DNA from: Lactococcus lactis
Lineage (GTDB): Bacteria > Bacillota > Bacilli > Lactobacillales > Streptococcaceae
Direction: 5' to 3'
Length of the DNA: 64,000 nucleotides
NCBI RefSeq assembly: GCF_029023865.1
Contig: NZ_CP118969.1
Location: 1,922,001 to 1,986,000 of the forward strand
Position 1 is the first letter of the stretch; every line of letters starts with the position of its first letter. Of the stretch, positions 9,015 to 18,604 are shown in pieces. The notes under the pieces are model-generated. The model searched no databases, was not told where the DNA came from, and saw nothing but the letters and a program-made list of their open reading frames with translations. The translations under genes and the position numbers were made by a program.

Positions 9015-11030
9015 TTAATGAGTTGCTGAAGCTTCTGCTTCATCCACCTGTTCCAATCGTTCATGAATTTCCAAATTACGTACATCTGAAAGAACCAAGG
9101 GAACTGTTTCAACAGTTACTTCCGAGAATTGAAGACCAAACCAACGAATTGGGGAAGCCGTAATTCTCTTGATTTGTGCTTTAGTTTGAAGAACAAAACG
9201 CTCGAAACCTGGCATTTGACGTGCATTCATTAGCTTTTCTTCAACAACGACAAAGCGGAAATCTCCAACTTTACGTCCTGGAGTGATACTGTAATGTTGA
9301 TGCTGACGTGGCAAGCGTCCTGATTCCATCAAATCCGTCACAATTGTTCTTAAATAACGCGGAACTTCTTGACGCATACGGAATCCAAGATAGAGATTCA
9401 CACGAACAATAAAGTCAGTATCCATCATGTCTACTTTATACTCAGAAGTATAAGGCTCGTCAGTAACTTTTACATTTACAAACCAATAACATTCTGCACG
9501 TTTTGGTCGTTTATCCAAGATTGAATATAAGATTGAACGGTCAATCCATTCATGGTCCATTTTGCTTGTTAAATAAACCACATTTGTTTGATATAAATCA
9601 TAAGATTCATCATGACGCAAAGCATTAAGTTGATTTTTATACTCATTAATATTCAATGATTTGATATATTTCATGACAATCTTGTGTGACTTGTTCCAGA
9701 TGAACATCACGAAGATAATTGCCAAGGCAATCAGAACCACAATATATGCTCCGTTGATAAATTGGACAAGAGAAGCAGCAAAGAATGAGCCTTCAATACA
9801 AAAGAGACCGATAGAAATAATTGCAATTGCAATTTTTGGCGTTCCTTTTTGAATTAAGAAATAAGTCAAAAGTGTTGTTGTCATCAACATAGTGATGGTA
9901 ATGGCCAAGCTATAAGCGGCTTCCATATGTTCTGAAGTTTTAAAATACAAAACAAAGAATGAAGTCGTTACCCAAAGAGCAAAGTTAACTGCTGGGATAT
10001 AAAGTTGTCCCAAAGTTTGCCCTGGATAATAAATTTTGAACAATGGCAAAAGTTTCAAACGAATCGCTTCAGACACCAAAGTAAATGAACCCGAAATCAG
10101 TGCTTGAGAGGCGATAATCGCCGCCAATGTTGATAAGATAACGACATAAATAACCATATTATCAGGTAAAACAGCAAAGAAAGGATTAAGTTTTTCAATG
10201 TGTTCACCACGGTGAGCTAAAAGCCAAGCTCCTTGTCCACAGTAAGATAAGATAATACAAATCTTAACAAATGGCCAGCTGACATAAATATTTCCACGCC
10301 CAACGTGTCCTAAGTCAGAATAAAGTGCCTCTGCCCCTGTCGTTACCAAGAAAATAGAACCCAAGATAAAGAAACCAGCTTTATTTTCTGGACTAAACAA
10401 TAAGTGAATTGCATAATATGGATTAATTGCTTTTAAAATTGATAAGTCAAGAAAAGAATTAATCAATCCACTTACACCCAAAAAGCCAAACCAGATAAAC
10501 ATAATTGGTCCAAATAAACGACCAACCAAACTTGCTCCAAACCTTTGAATCAAAAAGAGAAAGGCCAGGATTATCAAAGTTGTTACCATGACTGCCGTCT
10601 GATTTGAGTAAACATGTGTTACTCCTCTTAAACCCTCGATGGCTGACGTGACCGTCACCGCAGGAGTCAATGCTCCATCCGCTAATAATGTCGCCCCACC
10701 AATCATCGCTGGAATAATCAGCCATTTTCTCATCCGTCTCACAAGGGTAAAGAGTGAAAAGATTCCCCCCTCATGATGGTTATCTGCTTTCAAAGCAATC
10801 AGAACATATTTAACAGTTGTAATCAATGTTAAAGTCCAAATTACAAGAGAAACAGCCCCCAAAATAAAGCTTTCAGAAAGATTTGCTAACCCTCCCTGTC
10901 CTCGAACAATGGCCTGCATGGCATAAAGTGGACTTGTTCCGATATCACCGTAAACAATCCCTAATGCAATCAGGAACCCTGCAGATGTCGCTTTATTAAA
11001 CGACCGATTATGTAAGTGTACTTGACCCAC
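9015..11030 (-). CDS. kup: KUP-family potassium uptake protein (copy 1)
   Basis: A Kup/HAK/KT K+ importer of 671 residues. About twelve membrane helices occupy residues 12-455, starting with the family signature [17 protein letters not shown] cytoplasmic tail of about 210 residues follows. [17 protein letters not shown] near 245 is the highly conserved selectivity/gating region. Start is GTG at 11030, preceded by GAGGAG. Lactococcal Kup proteins (KupA, KupB) are reported c-di-AMP-binding K+ importers; which name applies here I cannot decide. It is highly similar to its upstream neighbour but separated by a strong terminator and has its own promoter, so the two can be regulated apart. Confidence 0.93.
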   Translation of the reverse strand: MGQVHLHNRSFNKATSAGFLIALGIVYGDIGTSPLYAMQAIVRGQGGLANLSESFILGAVSLVIWTLTLITTVKYVLIALKADNHHEGGIFSLFTLVRRMRKWLIIPAMIGGATLLADGALTPAVTVTSAIEGLRGVTHVYSNQTAVMVTTLIILAFLFLIQRFGASLVGRLFGPIMFIWFGFLGVSGLINSFLDLSILKAINPYYAIHLLFSPENKAGFFILGSIFLVTTGAEALYSDLGHVGRGNIYVSWPFVKICIILSYCGQGAWLLAHRGEHIEKLNPFFAVLPDNMVIYVVILSTLAAIIASQALISGSFTLVSEAIRLKLLPLFKIYYPGQTLGQLYIPAVNFALWVTTSFFVLYFKTSEHMEAAYSLAITITMLMTTTLLTYFLIQKGTPKIAIAIISIGLFCIEGSFFAASLVQFINGAYIVVLIALAIIFVMFIWNKSHKIVMKYIKSLNINEYKNQLNALRHDESYDLYQTNVVYLTSKMDHEWIDRSILYSILDKRPKRAECYWFVNVKVTDEPYTSEYKVDMMDTDFIVRVNLYLGFRMRQEVPRYLRTIVTDLMESGRLPRQHQHYSITPGRKVGDFRFVVVEEKLMNARQMPGFERFVLQTKAQIKRITASPIRWFGLQFSEVTVETVPLVLSDVRNLEIHERLEQVDEAEASATH

Positions 11031-11076
11031 TTTTGTAACTCCTCAACTTTCTTCAACGAAAATAGTCAAATAAAAT

Positions 11077-11098
11077 AAAACGAAGCGTAGCTCGTTTT
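11077..11098 (-). promoter_or_regulatory. Hairpin at the 5' end of the kup copy 1 leader
   Basis: AAAACGAGC and GCTTCGTTTT-type arms form a stem with one bulge. On the minus strand TTTTATTTTATTT follows. It begins a few bases after the predicted transcript start and could be an attenuator or an mRNA-stabilising 5' hairpin. Confidence 0.45.
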
Positions 11099-11109
11099 TT
11101 AATAGCTTT

Positions 11110-11139
11110 ATTATAGCAGATTATCCCCTGTTTATTCAA
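11110..11139 (-). promoter_or_regulatory. Promoter of kup copy 1
   Basis: Minus strand: TTGAAT (11134-11139), an 18-base spacer, then TATAAT (11110-11115). It lies just past the terminator of kup copy 2. Confidence 0.7.
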
Positions 11140-11144
11140 AAAAA

Positions 11145-11185
11145 ACTGCGGGAAATTATATTTATTTATTTCTCACAGTTTTATA
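11145..11185 (-). terminator. Terminator of kup copy 2
   Basis: A 15-bp stem with one mismatch (AAAACTGTGAGAAAT with ATTTCCCGCAGTTTT), followed on the minus strand by eight Ts. Strong intrinsic terminator. Confidence 0.8.
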
Positions 11186-11254
11186 TATAATACAGTAATC
11201 ATCACAAAAGCGATGATAGCAACAGTAAGCTATCTTTTGATTGATTTTATTTTA

Positions 11255-13267
11255 TTATGCTTCTCCTTGATTTTCTTCTGAAATTCGTTCGTGAATTTCC
11301 AAATTTTTAACATCCGAGAGAACCAAAGGAACAGTTTCAACCGTCACTTCTGAAAAGTGAAGACCAAACCAACGTGCTGGCGAAGCTGTAATTTTTTTAA
11401 TTTGCTCTTTTGTTTGAAGAACAAATCGTTCAAATCCAGGCATTTGTCTTGCATTAATTAGTTTTTCTTCTAAAATAATAAAACGGAAATCCCCAACTTT
11501 TCGTCCTGGTGTAATACTATAAGTTTGATTTTGTTGTGGTAATCGTCCTGACTCCATCAAGTTGGTCACAATCGTCCGTAAATACCTAGGAATTTCTTGA
11601 CGCATATGAAAACCGAGATATAGATTAACACAGACAATAAAATCAGTTCCTAGCATATCCACTTCGTATTCAGAAGTATAAGGCTCATCTGTAACATTAA
11701 CCTTCACAAACCAGTAAACTTTAGCTTTTTTAGGACGCTTATACAAAATAGAATACAAGATTGAACGGTCAATCCATTCTTTATCCATTTTAGCCGTTAA
11801 ATAAACAACATTCGTATGATAAAGGTCGTAAGTTTCATCTTTGCGGAGTTTGTCCATTTGTTCTTTATAATCATTAAGATTTGAAGAATTAAGATATTTA
11901 TAAAAAAGCTGATCAGATTTATGCCAGATTGCCATAACAAATAGAATCATGGCAGCAATAATCACAACGACATAACCGCCATGCATAAATTTTACAGCGG
12001 AAGCTGCAAAAAACAAGCCTTCAATAAAGATAAAGACGGTGAAAAATAGGCCAACCAATACTTTTTTAACTTTTTGATAGTGACTTAAATAGACAGTTAA
12101 CAATGTTGTTGTCATAAGCATGGTTACTGTGATTGCTAAACCATAAGCCGCTTCCATGTGAGCAGAACTTTGGAAATAGACAACAATAAAACTCGCTGCC
12201 AACCAGAGTCCCAAATTTACGGCTGGAATATATAATTGTCCGAAAGTTTCTCCTGGATAAAAAATTCTTAATCGAGGAAGGAGTTTAAGACGAATAGCTT
12301 CTGACACAAGAGTAAATGAACCAGAAATCAATGCCTGTGAGGCAATAATTGCCGCCAAGGTTGCTAAAATTACTGAAAAAATGATTAAATTTTGAGGAAG
12401 GACAGCAAAAAATGGATTGATATCTCCTAATGATTTTCCGCGATTTTGTAAAAGCCAAGCCCCTTGCCCACAATAGGATAGGATGATACAAACTTTAACA
12501 AAAGGCCAACTGACATGAATATTTCCCCGACCAACGTGTCCTAAATCGGAATAAAGAGCTTCTGCGCCCGTCGTTGCCAGAAAGACTGAACCTAAAACAA
12601 AAATTCCAGCTTTATTTTCTGGGCTTAAAAGTAAATGAATTGCCCAATAAGGATTAATTGCTTGAAGAACAGAAAAATCACCAAAGAGATTAATCAAACC
12701 CGTAATTCCAAGAAAACTAAACCAAATAAACATGACTGGTCCAAACACTTTACCAACGATTGAAGTTCCAAATCGTTGAATTAAAAATAAGACCGCTAAA
12801 ATCGCTAAAGTAATAATAACAATCGGTAATTTCTGCTGACCAAAAGCTTCATGAAAAGCTGGAATTGACCTCAAGCCTTCTATTGCTGACGTAACCGTTA
12901 CGGCAGGTGTTAAGGCTCCGTCAGAAAGCAAAGCAGCACCACCAATCATTGCCGGAATAATTAACCATTTTGCATACTTGCGAACGAGAGTAAATAATGA
13001 AAAAATTCCGCCTTCATGATTATTATCCGCTTTTAAAGCAATCCACACATATTTGACTGTTGTAATTAATGTCAGCGTCCAGATAATGAGCGAAAGTGCC
13101 CCAATAATTGACGTTTCTGAGATTCGCTCAAGCCCCCCTTGGCCTTGGACAATTGATTCCATTGTGTAAAGAGGGCTCGTTCCGATGTCGCCATAAACAA
13201 TTCCCATTGCGATGATGAAACCGGCACCTGTTGCTTTATTAAATGAGCGATTAGATTCATAACCCAT
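11255..13267 (-). CDS. kup: KUP-family potassium uptake protein (copy 2)
   Basis: Second Kup K+ importer, 670 residues, with the same helix pattern and signatures as the gene at 9015-11030 ([16 protein letters not shown] near residue 22, [17 protein letters not shown] near 250). The tail is also closely similar ([35 protein letters not shown]). I start it at the ATG at 13267 because GAGGAAATTAGA precedes it; fourteen further codons exist upstream but lack that site. Tandem duplication is evident. The loops between helices 3 and 4 and the last 15 residues differ most. A role in K+ homeostasis is established for the family; the division of labour is unknown. Confidence 0.93.
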   Translation of the reverse strand: MGYESNRSFNKATGAGFIIAMGIVYGDIGTSPLYTMESIVQGQGGLERISETSIIGALSLIIWTLTLITTVKYVWIALKADNNHEGGIFSLFTLVRKYAKWLIIPAMIGGAALLSDGALTPAVTVTSAIEGLRSIPAFHEAFGQQKLPIVIITLAILAVLFLIQRFGTSIVGKVFGPVMFIWFSFLGITGLINLFGDFSVLQAINPYWAIHLLLSPENKAGIFVLGSVFLATTGAEALYSDLGHVGRGNIHVSWPFVKVCIILSYCGQGAWLLQNRGKSLGDINPFFAVLPQNLIIFSVILATLAAIIASQALISGSFTLVSEAIRLKLLPRLRIFYPGETFGQLYIPAVNLGLWLAASFIVVYFQSSAHMEAAYGLAITVTMLMTTTLLTVYLSHYQKVKKVLVGLFFTVFIFIEGLFFAASAVKFMHGGYVVVIIAAMILFVMAIWHKSDQLFYKYLNSSNLNDYKEQMDKLRKDETYDLYHTNVVYLTAKMDKEWIDRSILYSILYKRPKKAKVYWFVKVNVTDEPYTSEYEVDMLGTDFIVCVNLYLGFHMRQEIPRYLRTIVTNLMESGRLPQQNQTYSITPGRKVGDFRFIILEEKLINARQMPGFERFVLQTKEQIKKITASPARWFGLHFSEVTVETVPLVLSDVKNLEIHERISEENQGEA

Positions 13268-13339
13268 TCTAATTTCCTCAACTTTCTCTAGTTCCATAAA
13301 ATTTATCAAAGTAAATAATTCACATTCGATTACCTAAAT

Positions 13340-13368
13340 CATATAACAATTTCTTGATTTTTTGTTAA
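13340..13368 (-). promoter_or_regulatory. Candidate promoter of kup copy 2
   Basis: Minus strand: TTAACA (13363-13368), a 17-base spacer, then TATATG (13340-13345), about 70 bases before the ATG at 13267. Confidence 0.45.
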
Positions 13369-13405
13369 AAAATGGTCTAAATAATACTGCAAAATTTATA
13401 AGAAA

Positions 13406-13430
13406 AAAAGCTAGAAAATTCTAGCTTTTA
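13406..13430 (-). terminator. Terminator of gnd
   Basis: AAAAGCTAG pairs with CTAGCTTTT around AAAATT, followed in the minus direction by a T-rich run, directly after the gnd stop. Confidence 0.85.
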
Positions 13431-13447
13431 ATTAATTATTTTTCAAC

Positions 13448-14866
13448 TTAATCTTCCGTGTACCAGTCGTAGTGGAAGATTCCAGCTTTGTCTGTACGTT
13501 CATAAGTGTGAGCACCGAAGTAATCACGTTGGGCTTGAATCAAGTTAGCTGGAAGATTTTCAGAACGATAGCTATCGTAGTAGCTAATTGCTGATGTGAA
13601 TGTTGGAATTGGAATTCCTGCTTGAACAGCAAGTGAAACTACATCACGAACAGCTTCTTGATAACGTTTTGTGATGTCTACAAAGTAGTCATCAAGCAAG
13701 AGGTTTTCAAGTTCGCTATCTTTGTCGAAAGCATCAGTAATATTTTGGAGGAATTCTGCACGAATGATACATCCAGCACGCCAAATTTGTGCAATTGTAC
13801 CGTAAGGCAAGTCCCAATCAAATTCTTCTGAAGCTTTACGAAGTTGAGCAAATCCTTGAGCATAACTCATAATTTTTGAGAAATATAGCGCTTTGCGGAT
13901 TTTTTCAATGACTTCTTTTTTATCGCCTGAGAAATTAACCGCTGGTCCAGATAAAACTTTGCTTGCTTTAACACGTTCATCTTTATAAGTTGAAATGTAA
14001 CGAGCAAATACTGATTCTGTAATCAATGGAAGTGGTACACCAAGGTCAAGGGCAGACTCTGAAGTCCATTTACCAGTTCCTTTGTTTCCTGCTTTATCAA
14101 GAATTTTATCAACGATGTAGCCTTCGCCTTCATCATCTTTACGTTTCAATACTTCTTTAGTGATTTCAATGAGGTAGCTATCAAGTTCGCCTTCATTCCA
14201 TTCTTCAAAAATGGCTTGAATTTCTGCATTGCTAAGACCAAGAACACGTTTCAACAAATCATAAGATTCAGCAATCAATTGCATATCGCCGTACTCAATT
14301 CCGTTGTGAACCATTTTAACGTAATGTCCAGCACCGTTTGCTCCCATGTAAGCCACACATGGTTTACCATCTTGAGGAGCTTTAGCTGCGATTTGTTCAA
14401 AAATTGGTGCAACCAAATCGTAGGCTTCTTTTTGACCACCAGGCATCATTGATGGGCCTAAAAGCGCACCTTTTTCACCACCAGAAACTCCTGTACCGAT
14501 GAAGTTAATACCTGAGTCTGCAAGTTCAGCATTACGACGCATTGTGTCTGGGAAATGAGTATTTCCACCATCAATCAAGATATCGCCTTTATCCAAGAGT
14601 GGTAAAAGTGATTTAATTGTCGCATCTGTCGCTGCTCCTGCTTGAACCATGAGCATGATACGACGTGGTTTTTCAAGACTTCCAACAAATTCTTCAAGTG
14701 TTTTAGTGAGAACAAGATTCTTATCTTGATGTTCTTTATAAACTTCTTCAGTTTTTGAAGTCGTACGGTTGTAAATTGCAACGGTATAACCACGTGACTC
14801 TACGTTGAGTGCAAGGTTTTTCCCCATTACAGCCATTCCGACAACACCAAAGTTTGCTTGTGCCAT
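13448..14866 (-). CDS. gnd: 6-phosphogluconate dehydrogenase (decarboxylating)
   Basis: Gnd oxidises 6-phosphogluconate to ribulose 5-phosphate with NADP in the oxidative pentose phosphate pathway. The 472-residue protein has the N-terminal Rossmann motif [15 protein letters not shown] and NRTTSK for NADP(H). The substrate-binding [21 protein letters not shown] lies near residue 125, the catalytic [15 protein letters not shown] near 185 and a C-terminal FHYDW tail. ATG follows TGGAGGATTTC. Monocistronic with a clear terminator; a perfect ATGTAAA/TTTACAT palindrome upstream may be an operator. Confidence 0.97.
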   Translation of the reverse strand: MAQANFGVVGMAVMGKNLALNVESRGYTVAIYNRTTSKTEEVYKEHQDKNLVLTKTLEEFVGSLEKPRRIMLMVQAGAATDATIKSLLPLLDKGDILIDGGNTHFPDTMRRNAELADSGINFIGTGVSGGEKGALLGPSMMPGGQKEAYDLVAPIFEQIAAKAPQDGKPCVAYMGANGAGHYVKMVHNGIEYGDMQLIAESYDLLKRVLGLSNAEIQAIFEEWNEGELDSYLIEITKEVLKRKDDEGEGYIVDKILDKAGNKGTGKWTSESALDLGVPLPLITESVFARYISTYKDERVKASKVLSGPAVNFSGDKKEVIEKIRKALYFSKIMSYAQGFAQLRKASEEFDWDLPYGTIAQIWRAGCIIRAEFLQNITDAFDKDSELENLLLDDYFVDITKRYQEAVRDVVSLAVQAGIPIPTFTSAISYYDSYRSENLPANLIQAQRDYFGAHTYERTDKAGIFHYDWYTED

Positions 14867-14945
14867 TTGAAATCCTCCAGAGTATTTCTTTATATTCTAT
14901 AATATATAGTATAACGCAATTTATTTCCAATTACCATAGTTAAGT

Positions 14946-14962
14946 ATGTAAATATTTTACAT
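14946..14962. promoter_or_regulatory. Operator-like palindrome upstream of gnd
   Basis: ATGTAAA-TAT-TTTACAT is a perfect 7-bp inverted repeat with a 3-base centre, 80 bases upstream of the gnd start. It has no T-tract, so it looks like a protein-binding site. The regulator is unknown. Confidence 0.4.
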
Positions 14963-14969
14963 GACAAAA

Positions 14970-14992
14970 AAATCTGCCTTAAAGACAGATTT
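14970..14992 (-). terminator. Terminator of the YtxH gene
   Basis: AAATCTG (14970-14976) pairs with CAGATTT (14986-14992), with partial pairing inside. On the minus strand a run of Ts follows. Confidence 0.75.
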
Positions 14993-14998
14993 TAAATT

Positions 14999-15562
14999 TT
15001 ATTCTTTTTCGTCAGGAAAATTTGTTAATTCTTTGGCTTTGTCAGCAATTTTTTTCGCTTCTTCAGCAAGAGACTCAGTATCAATATCTTCTTTCACTTC
15101 ATCTTTGGCATCACTGAACTTAGCCACAACTTCTGCGGCTTCTTCTGAGATGTCTGATTCATTTTCATCAAAGAGTTCTTCTCCACTGTCTTTCATTGAA
15201 TTAATTTTTTCAACGACAGCATCTTTAGTATCATTGAAGAAATCAACAACTGAATCTTTAGACAGTTCACCTGAGTCAACTTTTTCCATAATTAAATCAC
15301 GTTTTGAAAGCAAAAATTCTTTGGCCTTGTCAGCTGAAATTTCACCTGAATCAAATTTTTCTTTGATCTCATTAAATTTTTCAGCTGAGAAATCAAGAGC
15401 AGTATCTCTCATTCCAGTCAATGTTTCTTGAGGATTTTCTTTTAAATCATCATAAATTTTTCCAGCCCCTTCGCGGAGTTCGCTTCCTTTTTTAGGAGCT
15501 AAAAATAGAGCAGCTGCGGCACCAACTAAAGCACCAACTAGAAATCCTGTTTTTTTTGACAT
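14999..15562 (-). CDS. YtxH-domain membrane-anchored protein
   Basis: A 187-residue YtxH-type protein. A short Lys-Lys-led hydrophobic stretch (residues 5-22, Gly/Ala rich, ending in LAPKKGSELRE) is the family signature. A long, strongly acidic, Ser/Asp/Glu-rich helical tail follows, with repeats such as DSGEISADKAKEFL, DSGELSKDSVVDFF and DSGEELFDENE. YtxH proteins are small general-stress-associated proteins of unknown mechanism. It lies 29 bases downstream of the DUF948 gene on the same strand, a pairing common in Firmicutes. ATG is preceded by GAAAGAAAGGACTTAACCG. Terminator follows. Confidence 0.85.
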   Translation of the reverse strand: MSKKTGFLVGALVGAAAALFLAPKKGSELREGAGKIYDDLKENPQETLTGMRDTALDFSAEKFNEIKEKFDSGEISADKAKEFLLSKRDLIMEKVDSGELSKDSVVDFFNDTKDAVVEKINSMKDSGEELFDENESDISEEAAEVVAKFSDAKDEVKEDIDTESLAEEAKKIADKAKELTNFPDEKE

Positions 15563-15591
15563 CGGTTAAGTCCTTTCTTTCGTAAGCAAGT

Positions 15592-16011
15592 TTAATTTAC
15601 TTTTACACCCGCTTCAGTTTTATCTTTTTTAACAAAGAATTTTTTGGCTGTTTTTGCCAAAACTACTGCTGAAGCTGAGGTTGTTTTTCGTTTTGTTGAA
15701 CCTCTATTAAGACGTGTCACAAGTTTACGACTTGAAGCATTGATGTCTGAAACACTTTCAGACAAGTCAGCAACCGCTGTAAACAAAGGGTCAATCGTGG
15801 CGACTTTCCCATTAACATCATCAAGCAAGGTATTGGCTTTAGTCATTATGCCATCAGCTTGATGAAGTAAGACATCTACATCGCTAGAAACTAATTTAAC
15901 CGTACGGTTGGCTTCTTCAACAACCTTAGAAACTTTATGTAATACAATAACTAAGAAGACCACCAATACAGCAAATGCTATCGCGATAATCAATAATGCA
16001 ATATTTCCCAC
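15592..16011 (-). CDS. DUF948 membrane protein
   Basis: A 139-residue protein with one N-terminal membrane helix (residues 3-25) and a helical segment containing VEEANRTVKLVSSDVDVLLHQADGIMTKANTLLDDVNGKVATIDPLFTAVADLSESV, typical of DUF948. The tail is basic (RLNRGSTKRKTT, KKFFVKKDK). It lies between lgt and the YtxH gene, all on one strand and likely co-transcribed. Function in the family is unknown; methyl-accepting-protein-like coiled coil is the usual description. ATG follows GAGGAAACG. Confidence 0.85.
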   Translation of the reverse strand: MGNIALLIIAIAFAVLVVFLVIVLHKVSKVVEEANRTVKLVSSDVDVLLHQADGIMTKANTLLDDVNGKVATIDPLFTAVADLSESVSDINASSRKLVTRLNRGSTKRKTTSASAVVLAKTAKKFFVKKDKTEAGVKVN

Positions 16012-16115
16012 GTTTCCTCCTCTTTATTCGGGTATAAATCAGCACCCATTTTTTCAATCTTCTTTCATTTTGATGAAAGCGATTCTATTTGACTTAATTA
16101 TAACAAATTGTTTCG

Positions 16116-16919
16116 CTATTTTCTAATATAACTTACATTTTTTTTCATTCTGCGATAAATAAAGAGAACAAGTCCTACAATTACTAATAAAACTGAAAGC
16201 CATTGTGACACACGAGCAGGTCCTAACATTAGGCTATCTGTTCGCATTCCCTCAACAATAAAACGAACGGCTCCATACCAGACGAGGTAGAAACTAAAAA
16301 TATCCCCACGTTTTAATCCTTTAATTCGATGCCTAAAGACCATGACCAGAATAAAACCGCTTAGTGTACCAATACTTTCAAAAAGGAAGGTAGGCATTCG
16401 ATAATGACCATCAATAAACATTTGATTTCTAATGAAAGCAGGTAGCCAGTCTAAATTTGAAACAATTTTTCCATAGGCTTCTTGATTGACAAAATTCCCC
16501 CAACGTCCCATTGCCTGAGCAAGAAAAACACCCGGGATAGTAATATCAAGCAAATCTAGCGGATGAATCATTCGATAGTAGCTAAAGACAAAGAGGACAA
16601 TTGCTCCAGCGATTAAGCTTCCATAGATGGCTCCGCCACCATCCCACATGGCAATGATTTGTGAAGGATGTTGACTATAGTAAGACCATTGGAAAATGAC
16701 ATAATAAAGTCTCGCTCCAACAATTCCTAAAGGAAAGGCAAAGAGAACAAAATCAATAATATCATCGGTTTTTATATTACGCTTTGGGGCTTCTTTACAT
16801 GCGAGCCAAACGGCTAATGCGGCACCGCCCACAATAAAAATAGCATACCAGTGAATGGCTAGCGGCCCTAATTGGAGTGCAATCTTATTTAAAGCTAAAA
16901 AGGGAAATAGATTATTCAT
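16116..16919 (-). CDS. lgt: Prolipoprotein diacylglyceryl transferase
   Basis: Lgt attaches diacylglycerol to the lipobox cysteine of prelipoproteins in the membrane. The 267-residue protein has about seven helices. The Lgt signature [14 protein letters not shown] is near residues 145-158, a [14 protein letters not shown] motif near 88-101, and [11 protein letters not shown] near 215-225 carries the essential arginine region. It lies 63 bases downstream of hprK, the classic hprK-lgt pairing of Firmicutes, with a TTACTGACAG hairpin between them. The yidC-type lipoprotein at 62764 in this window is a probable substrate. Confidence 0.96.
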   Translation of the reverse strand: MNNLFPFLALNKIALQLGPLAIHWYAIFIVGGAALAVWLACKEAPKRNIKTDDIIDFVLFAFPLGIVGARLYYVIFQWSYYSQHPSQIIAMWDGGGAIYGSLIAGAIVLFVFSYYRMIHPLDLLDITIPGVFLAQAMGRWGNFVNQEAYGKIVSNLDWLPAFIRNQMFIDGHYRMPTFLFESIGTLSGFILVMVFRHRIKGLKRGDIFSFYLVWYGAVRFIVEGMRTDSLMLGPARVSQWLSVLLVIVGLVLFIYRRMKKNVSYIRK

Positions 16920-16941
16920 ATTTTTTATCAGTTTTCTAAAT

Positions 16942-16970
16942 TTACTGACAGAATTTTCGGTCAGTAATTT
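16942..16970 (-). terminator. Inverted repeat between hprK and lgt
   Basis: TTACTGACAG (16942-16951) faces GGTCAGTAA (about 16959-16967), a 9-position stem with one mismatch. It lies between two genes that are often co-transcribed, so it may be a partial terminator. Confidence 0.5.
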
Positions 16971-16982
16971 CTAAGTTTTATC

Positions 16983-17912
16983 TTATGATTCTTTATTATG
17001 ACTGATTAAATCAGTGAGACGGTCTTCAAAAGTTTTTGTGGCATCGAAACCCATTTGCTTAGCTCTAAAATTCATAACCGCAGCTTCAACAATTACTGAC
17101 ACATTCCGCCCAGTTTTTACAGGAATGCGGGTTTGTGGGACTTCAACATCAGAAAATTCAACAATAGTCGGTGCATTTCCCAAACGGTCAAAAGCTTTTT
17201 CCTTATCGTAGTATTCTAAATATATAGCCATATCAATATCCGTTGAATCTTTAACAGCACCAGCACCAAAAAGACTCATCACGTCAATAATCCCAACGCC
17301 ACGAATTTCAATCATATTGCGCAAAATTTCTGCGGGTTCCCCAGAAAGTGTGAATGCATCCCGTTGAAAAACATCTACACGGTCATCAGCAACTAATCGG
17401 TGGCCACGTTTGACTAACTCAAGACCAGTTTCTGATTTACCAATCCCACTAGCCCCTTGAATAAGAACGCCGACCCCAAAAATATCCATCAAAACACCAT
17501 GAACAGTCGTTCTTTCAGCTAAACGTTCATCAAGAAATGAGGTCAATACTGAGTTCAATCGGCTGGTTGCTTCACGCGATTGAAGTAAAACAATGTCAGA
17601 CTTTTTAGCTGCTGCCACCATTTCACTAGGAATTTCTAAATTACGTGCAACAATAACAACCGGTGTTTCTTTAGCCATGACTTTTTTCAAGAGGTCATAG
17701 CGATTATCCCCAACTACAGTCATCATGTATGACCATTCTTTCATCCCAAAAAGTTGAATTCGTTCGGGTGTGAAATAATCAAAATACCCAGCCATTTCTA
17801 AACCTGGGCGCATAATTTCTGAAGTTGTAATTTCTTTTTGTAATGCTGTTTCTGTTGAGTAAATCACATGAAAATGAATTTTGTCAAGTAAATCTTGAAC
17901 TGAAACCGCCAT
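16983..17912 (-). CDS. hprK: HPr kinase/phosphorylase
   Basis: HprK phosphorylates Ser46 of HPr in response to glycolytic intermediates and reverses it, so controlling carbon catabolite repression. The 309-residue protein has the N-terminal domain (1-130), the P-loop GASGIGKSE near 153-161, LVADDRVDV near 172 and the HprK signature [16 protein letters not shown] near 203-218. All lie in usual positions and length is standard. ATG follows AGGGGAGACTTAC. It heads hprK-lgt-DUF948-YtxH. Confidence 0.97.
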   Translation of the reverse strand: MAVSVQDLLDKIHFHVIYSTETALQKEITTSEIMRPGLEMAGYFDYFTPERIQLFGMKEWSYMMTVVGDNRYDLLKKVMAKETPVVIVARNLEIPSEMVAAAKKSDIVLLQSREATSRLNSVLTSFLDERLAERTTVHGVLMDIFGVGVLIQGASGIGKSETGLELVKRGHRLVADDRVDVFQRDAFTLSGEPAEILRNMIEIRGVGIIDVMSLFGAGAVKDSTDIDMAIYLEYYDKEKAFDRLGNAPTIVEFSDVEVPQTRIPVKTGRNVSVIVEAAVMNFRAKQMGFDATKTFEDRLTDLISHNKES

Positions 17913-17948
17913 TGTAAGTCTCCCCTATTATTTCATAAATAAGAACAA

Positions 17949-17992
17949 CTGACAGAGAATATTTTTTCGTTATAAAACTTTGTCAGTACTTT
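17949..17992 (-). terminator. ACTGACAG inverted repeat before hprK
   Basis: ACTGACAG pairs with TTGTCAGT around an AT-rich loop of about 25 bases, in the spacer between the 58-codon gene and hprK. Another instance of the recurrent word, with one substitution. Confidence 0.4.
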
Positions 17993-18015
17993 TATAATAA
18001 AAATTGTGATAAAAA

Positions 18016-18192
18016 TCACATTTTCATATCACGTATAAATTTATCCAAGCGATAAGCAAGGAAGATTCGGCGTAATAAAAGAAAGCCGAAAAACGTGGCT
18101 AAAAACCACGAAGCAGATAGGAAGGACCAGCTGAAAATCCAAGCTTCAAGTACCGTTCCAATCATAAAAGAATAAAATCGTTGTTTAGGCAT
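18016..18192 (-). CDS. Small basic membrane protein, 58 residues
   Basis: An open frame of 58 codons upstream of hprK. It begins MPKQRFYSFMIGTVLEAWIF and ends LDKFIRDMKM. Two hydrophobic helices (about 8-24 and 27-42) are framed by Arg/Lys, with a basic RRIFLAYRLDK end, so a small inner-membrane protein with plausible topology. A good promoter lies so close that the transcript would begin at or within two bases of the ATG, i.e. a leaderless mRNA. I know no family for it. The promoter, composition and the otherwise empty 385-base gap support a real gene. Confidence 0.6.
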   Translation of the reverse strand: MPKQRFYSFMIGTVLEAWIFSWSFLSASWFLATFFGFLLLRRIFLAYRLDKFIRDMKM

Positions 18193-18198
18193 GCCTCT

Positions 18199-18228
18199 AT
18201 TATGACATTTTTAAGCCAGAAATGTCAA
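18199..18228 (-). promoter_or_regulatory. Promoter for the 58-codon gene (leaderless geometry)
   Basis: Minus strand: consensus TTGACA (18223-18228), an 18-base spacer, then CATAAT (18199-18204). Seven bases past the -10 is the A of the ATG at 18192. Confidence 0.65.
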
Positions 18229-18297
18229 TGGATTGTGTTGAATAATACTTAATAAAAAAAGCTTTTTATTTTCTAAAAAGATTTTCAATTTGATGAT

Positions 18298-18573
18298 TTA
18301 TTTAGCAAAGAATTTGATAATTAAAAAGATAAGTCCAGCATCAACCAATAGTCCCACGTACAATGAGAGATTGAAATACCATTTTCTAGTTTTATGATGA
18401 CAGAGATGCCCAGCCAAAATTGCTCCAATCCCTCCACCTAAAAGTGCTTGTGCAAGTAAAAATTTTTCAGGAATTCTCCACAGATGATATTGGGCCTTGT
18501 ACTTATCCACCGCATAAAAAACAAAAACAATAAGATTCCAAACTGCTAATAAAACTAATAAATAAAGAATCAT
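18298..18573 (-). CDS. DUF1294 membrane protein
   Basis: A 91-residue protein with three hydrophobic helices. The family's characteristic DKYKAQYHLWRIPEKFLL sits near residues 23-40, a GGGIGAILAGHLCHHKTRKWYF stretch near 46-68, and a last hydrophobic helix ends in KFFAK. The DUF1294 domain occurs alone or fused to cold-shock domains; the function is unknown. It lies 31 bases downstream of the Tim44-like gene and is probably co-transcribed. ATG follows GGGAG. Confidence 0.85.
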   Translation of the reverse strand: MILYLLVLLAVWNLIVFVFYAVDKYKAQYHLWRIPEKFLLAQALLGGGIGAILAGHLCHHKTRKWYFNLSLYVGLLVDAGLIFLIIKFFAK

Positions 18574-18604
18574 TTTTCTCCCTTCACATCTATACTAAAT
18601 ATCA

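Noticed and set aside
11186-11254. Possible c-di-AMP (ydaO-type) riboswitch between the kup genes
   Set aside because: The spacer and leaders are too short and lack the GGGGAA..CAC-type conserved core; only simple hairpins are seen.
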